From Flavobacterium sp. (GTDB taxonomy: Bacteria > Bacteroidota > Bacteroidia > Flavobacteriales > Flavobacteriaceae): a DNA stretch of 35,227 nt. Shown piece after piece: positions 32,257 through 35,227 of the stretch. The stretch spans positions 1 through 35,227 of the forward strand of contig NZ_JAIXRZ010000021.1 of the NCBI RefSeq assembly GCF_027484945.1, written 5' to 3'. Numbering within the stretch: position 1 is the first letter of the stretch; the number at the start of each line of letters is the position of its first letter. The position numbers were made by a program, and so were the translations under genes. The notes beneath the pieces were generated by a model that was not told where the DNA came from, did no database searches, and saw nothing but the letters and a program-made list of their open reading frames with translations.

Positions 32257-34962
32257 ATGAAAAATTTACTACAATTCGCATTATTTTTATGCTCTTCATT
32301 TCTTTTTGCTCAAAATGTCCGTGTTGAAGGTACGGTTACAGAGTTGGGTAAAACACCACTTGAAATGGCCAATGTAATGGCTGTTAATCAAGAAACTAAG
32401 GCCGTAGATTCCTACGCAATTACCAATGATAAAGGTCGGTATTCGCTTAATCTAAAAACCAATGCAACGTATACCATTAAGTTAAGTTATATCGGTATGC
32501 AAAACAAAGAGATTACCCTGCAAACCAAAATAGAAAATATTACCCAAAACATCGCGATGGAACCCGGAGGGATTCAGTTGGATGGAGTCGAAATCATTAA
32601 AGAAATGCCTGTTTCGATCAAAGGGGATACGATTATGTATAACGCCGATTCCTTTAAAAATGGAACCGAACGCAAGTTGGAAGACATCCTTAAAAAACTC
32701 CCCGGAGTCGAAGTTAATGCCGATGGTGAGGTCGAAGTTGAAGGAAAGAAAGTCACCAAATTAATGGTGGAAGGAAAAGATTTTTTTGATGGTGACACCA
32801 AGTTAGGCGTAAAAAATATCCCTGCCGATGCCATTGATAAAGTTCAAGTTCTTCGCAATTACAATGAAAATTCAATTCTGAAAGGTGTTGAAAATAATCA
32901 GGACAATATTGCGATGAATATTAAACTTAAAGAAGGTAAAAAGAACTTTTGGTTTGGAGATGTCACTTCTGCGGGTGGATTTCAACCAGAATCCAAGTTT
33001 GATCGCTACAACGTTAATCCGAAATTGTTTTATTACAATCCGAAATACAGTGTTAATGTTATTACCAACATTAATAATATCGGCGAACTGCCATTGACCA
33101 TTCAAGATTATTTTAAAATCACAGGTGGTTTCCGTAATATGATGTCTAAAGGAGGAAGTAGTTTTAATGTGAGTTCTAATGATTTGGGCCTTTCGTTATT
33201 GCGAAACAACCGCGCTAAAAATATTGATACGCAATTTGGTGCCGTTAACTTTTCATACAATCCCTCTAAGTCATGGACCTTGAGTGGATTTGGAATCTAT
33301 TCGGGTTCCAAGACAGAATTGGAAACCCAAACTGTAACAACCAATTTTGCGAACAATACGATTGCCAATACTGTAGATCGAACCAGTCAAAGCAATCGTT
33401 TCGGATTGATGAAAGGAAGTGCCAGTTATAAACCAAGTACGACGTTACAGCTGGATTATGATATTCTTGTAAAAAAATCGGATCAATTGGAGAATGGAAA
33501 TTTATTCCGAAATATCATTGCGGGAAGTACTGTTTTGGATGAAACCATTTTGACCAATAAAGATCAAGAACCGATTTCGGTGAATCAAAATTTGGCGCTG
33601 TATCATGCACCTTCCGAAAAACATGTCATCGCATTTGAAGCCCAACATTTATACCAAAACGAGGATCCTTTTTATAATGCAAATTTAGCTTTGCAGCCGT
33701 TTCTTTTGAATGGATATATTACCCAAAATCGCAACGATTACAATCAAAACCGTTTGATTAAAACCCATAAAGTGGATGCCAAATTGGATTATTACTATAT
33801 GGTTACACCCAAAGCCAATTTGAATCTTACGTTAGGAAATACCTATTCAAAGCAGCGGTTTAATTCATCGATTTTTCAAATTTTGGATAATGGAGTACAA
33901 AATAACTTAACTGCTCCTGAAAACAATAACGATGTTTCGTATGATTTTAATGATGTATTTTTAGGGGTGCATTATAAAATGTTGTATAAAAAGTTTACTT
34001 TCAATCCAGGGGTAAGTTTGCATTATTATGATTTGAATAACGTGCAATTGGGCTCAAGTTTTAAACAAAGTTTTATGCGCGTATTGCCCGATTTTTATGC
34101 ATTGTATCAAATAAAGAAGTCGGAAACGTTGACCTATAATTTTGCACTCACCAATGATTTTGCTGATGTTACCCGCTTAGCTGAAGGCTCTATTATAAAC
34201 AACTATGCGAGTTTGTCCAGCGGAAACAGGCGGTTGGAAAATGCTATTGCGCAGACTCATTCGTTGCGCTATTTCAAATACAATATGTTCAATTTTGAAA
34301 ATATTAACGCTGCAATTACCTACACACGACGTATGGATGCTATTAAATCACAGACCAGTTTTGTTGGGGTAAACCAAATTTCTACGCCGTTTAATAACAT
34401 CAATTTTGTAGATGAAACACTCTCCGGTTTTGGTCAATATGGCCGCTCCTTTTTAAAATATTATAAAGCTTCACTATCGACAAATGTGTCATGGTCTAAA
34501 TTTTATAATTTCCTTAATGGTGAAAGTGCATTATCGCGAAGTGTAAATCAAAACCATACGGTTCGTTTGTCTACCAATTTTAAAAATATTCCGAATCTAG
34601 AGTTGGGGTATACGTATTCGATAAGTGAGTTTGAGAATCCACGAAGTATTACCAAATTTTTTACGGATAAACCTTTTGCTCGTATAGAATATTATTTCTT
34701 GGAAGGATTTTCTTTTGTATCTGAATATGAGTTTTATCACTATTACAACAGTGATAAAAGTGTAGATAATGAATATGATTTCCTTTCCGCCAGTTTTGGT
34801 TATCAGAAAAAAGGTAGTAAATGGGAATACCGTATATCTGGAACGAACTTACTCAATACTAAAGCGTTAAACGACAACTCGTTTGACCAATTCCGAATCA
34901 CCGATTCCCAGTTTTTTGTTCAACCGCGTTATGTTATGTTAACCCTACGCTACAACCTATAA
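32257..34962 (+). CDS. Outer-membrane beta-barrel protein, TonB-receptor-like, with carboxypeptidase-like regulatory domain
   Basis: A 901-residue protein: signal peptide about 1-18 (SSFLFAQ), CarboxypepD_reg-like beta-sandwich about 22-108 (VEGTVTELGKTPLEMANVMA), then a plug-like region about 110-230 (LEDILKKLPGVEVNADGEV, DAIDKVQVLRNYNENSILKG). A large barrel (about 235-901) follows, ending in the barrel-terminal strand RYVMLTLRYNL. This is the outer membrane beta-barrel family 3 arrangement, related to TonB-dependent receptors. No TonB box is evident, and no SusD partner is present. Substrate unknown. Second gene of a two-gene unit with the GLPGLI protein; ends at a strong terminator. Confidence 0.9.
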   Translation: MKNLLQFALFLCSSFLFAQNVRVEGTVTELGKTPLEMANVMAVNQETKAVDSYAITNDKGRYSLNLKTNATYTIKLSYIGMQNKEITLQTKIENITQNIAMEPGGIQLDGVEIIKEMPVSIKGDTIMYNADSFKNGTERKLEDILKKLPGVEVNADGEVEVEGKKVTKLMVEGKDFFDGDTKLGVKNIPADAIDKVQVLRNYNENSILKGVENNQDNIAMNIKLKEGKKNFWFGDVTSAGGFQPESKFDRYNVNPKLFYYNPKYSVNVITNINNIGELPLTIQDYFKITGGFRNMMSKGGSSFNVSSNDLGLSLLRNNRAKNIDTQFGAVNFSYNPSKSWTLSGFGIYSGSKTELETQTVTTNFANNTIANTVDRTSQSNRFGLMKGSASYKPSTTLQLDYDILVKKSDQLENGNLFRNIIAGSTVLDETILTNKDQEPISVNQNLALYHAPSEKHVIAFEAQHLYQNEDPFYNANLALQPFLLNGYITQNRNDYNQNRLIKTHKVDAKLDYYYMVTPKANLNLTLGNTYSKQRFNSSIFQILDNGVQNNLTAPENNNDVSYDFNDVFLGVHYKMLYKKFTFNPGVSLHYYDLNNVQLGSSFKQSFMRVLPDFYALYQIKKSETLTYNFALTNDFADVTRLAEGSIINNYASLSSGNRRLENAIAQTHSLRYFKYNMFNFENINAAITYTRRMDAIKSQTSFVGVNQISTPFNNINFVDETLSGFGQYGRSFLKYYKASLSTNVSWSKFYNFLNGESALSRSVNQNHTVRLSTNFKNIPNLELGYTYSISEFENPRSITKFFTDKPFARIEYYFLEGFSFVSEYEFYHYYNSDKSVDNEYDFLSASFGYQKKGSKWEYRISGTNLLNTKALNDNSFDQFRITDSQFFVQPRYVMLTLRYNL

Positions 34963-34963
34963 C

Positions 34964-34997
34964 AAAAAAACCTGACTTTCTCGAGTCAGGTTTTTTT
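34964..34997. terminator. Bidirectional intrinsic terminator between the barrel gene and metK
   Basis: Perfect 14-bp stem: seven A plus CCTGACT pairing with AGTCAGG plus seven T, loop TTCTCG. The T run is at the 3' side on both strands. It lies between convergent genes. Confidence 0.93.
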
Positions 34998-35017
34998 ATG
35001 AATATAATAATTAAGAA

Positions 35018-35227
35018 CTACAAATTAAAAGCCGCTTTTACGTTTTCTACGTGATCTAATTTTTCCCAAGTAAACAATTCTACTGCTACCGTTTTGGTTT
35101 GTCCATCGGGTGTTTTAAACGATTTAGTAACGACTTCTGGTGTACGGCCCATATGTCCGTAAGCAGCAGTTTCACTATATATCGGATTGCGTAGTTTTAA
35201 TCGTTGTTCGATAAAGTAAGGACGCAT
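35018..35227 (-). CDS. metK: S-adenosylmethionine synthetase, C-terminal 69 residues (partial)
   Basis: The C-terminal end of MetK, which makes SAM from methionine and ATP. The visible part has the diagnostic [13 protein letters not shown] (around residues 16-28 of the fragment), preceded by [14 protein letters not shown] as in the family's C-terminal domain, then a tail ending in KAAFNL. The Met at the window edge is an internal residue, not the start. The gene continues beyond 35227. It supplies the SAM used by UbiE and the RNA methyltransferase. It is terminated by the hairpin at 34964-34997. Confidence 0.93.
   Translation of the reverse strand: MRPYFIEQRLKLRNPIYSETAAYGHMGRTPEVVTKSFKTPDGQTKTVAVELFTWEKLDHVENVKAAFNL

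Noticed and set aside
23355..34962. A polysaccharide utilisation locus with SusC/SusD
   Set aside because: The glycan operon has no SusD and no TonB receptor; the barrel gene at 32257 is separated by two minus-strand genes and belongs with the GLPGLI gene.
1..35227. CRISPR arrays, tRNA/rRNA genes, insertion sequences, phage or defence islands
   Set aside because: No regularly spaced repeats, no cloverleaf-like sequences and no transposase, integrase or defence-gene motifs were recognised; nearly all DNA is occupied by intact core genes.
35018..35227. A complete 69-residue gene at the right edge
   Set aside because: It aligns with the C-terminus of MetK; the Met at the edge is internal, so the gene is cut by the window.

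Overview
The window comes from a Bacteroidota chromosome, most likely a Flavobacterium or a close relative in the Flavobacteriaceae. The reasons are AT-rich DNA, many upstream boxes matching the Bacteroidota -7 consensus TAnnTTTG, no obvious Shine-Dalgarno dependence, and lineage-typical proteins: PorT of the type IX secretion/gliding machinery, a TamL-type lipoprotein, a GLPGLI protein, a DUF5686 protein, an AccD without its zinc finger, and a K+-dependent membrane pyrophosphatase with a relocated gate glutamate. I see no tRNA, rRNA, IS element, prophage or CRISPR array. Most of the window reads as stable core chromosome.

Layout. 1-2469 (minus): the cell-shape cluster mreB-mreC-mreD running into mrdA (PBP2), which is cut by the window edge. 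2528-4054 (minus): purH, divergent from an ABC-type permease (4199-5443, plus). 5496-7470 (minus): fbaA then accD. 7519-10074 (minus): a TamL-like outer-membrane assembly lipoprotein, divergent from and overlapping at its 5' side a TrmH/SpoU rRNA methyltransferase (10111-10839, plus). 10836-12819 (minus): folA, ubiE/menG and porT. 12820-13359: 540 bp without a convincing protein gene, but with a plus-strand terminator, a second hairpin and two copies of a 16-bp palindrome. 13360-14817 (minus): a bifunctional-nuclease-family protein, then thyA. 15058-16793 (minus): etfB-etfA, divergent from pdhB (17135-18112, plus). 18182-23199 (plus): a DUF5686 outer-membrane protein and the ion-pumping pyrophosphatase hppA, which carries a strange cysteine-rich C-terminal tail. 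23355-29752 (plus): a tightly coupled four-gene operon for dismantling the core of N-linked glycans (GH20 hexosaminidase, glycosylasparaginase, CutC, GH2 beta-mannosidase). 29774-31179 (minus): an unknown exported protein and a deoxynucleoside kinase. 31299-34962 (plus): a GLPGLI protein with an outer-membrane beta-barrel protein. 35018 to the end (minus): the 3' end of metK.

How the genes fit together. Several groups serve growth and nucleotide supply (purH, folA, thyA, dNK, metK) and central carbon/energy metabolism (fbaA, accD, etfAB, pdhB, hppA). Others build the envelope (mreBCD/mrdA, TamL, PorT, DUF5686, GLPGLI plus barrel). The most specialised unit is the glycan operon. Three of its products have export signals and together would cut GlcNAc, Man-beta-GlcNAc and GlcNAc-Asn bonds. 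A 17-bp palindrome sits directly at its start, and it contains a CutC-family protein whose textbook copper role does not fit the context.

The items most worth a second look are the glycan operon with its operator-like palindrome and CutC, the Cys-rich tail of the pyrophosphatase, the zinc-finger-less AccD, the promoter of tamL lying inside the divergent methyltransferase gene (which forces a TTG start), and the 540-bp intergenic region that looks like an unannotated plus-strand transcript.
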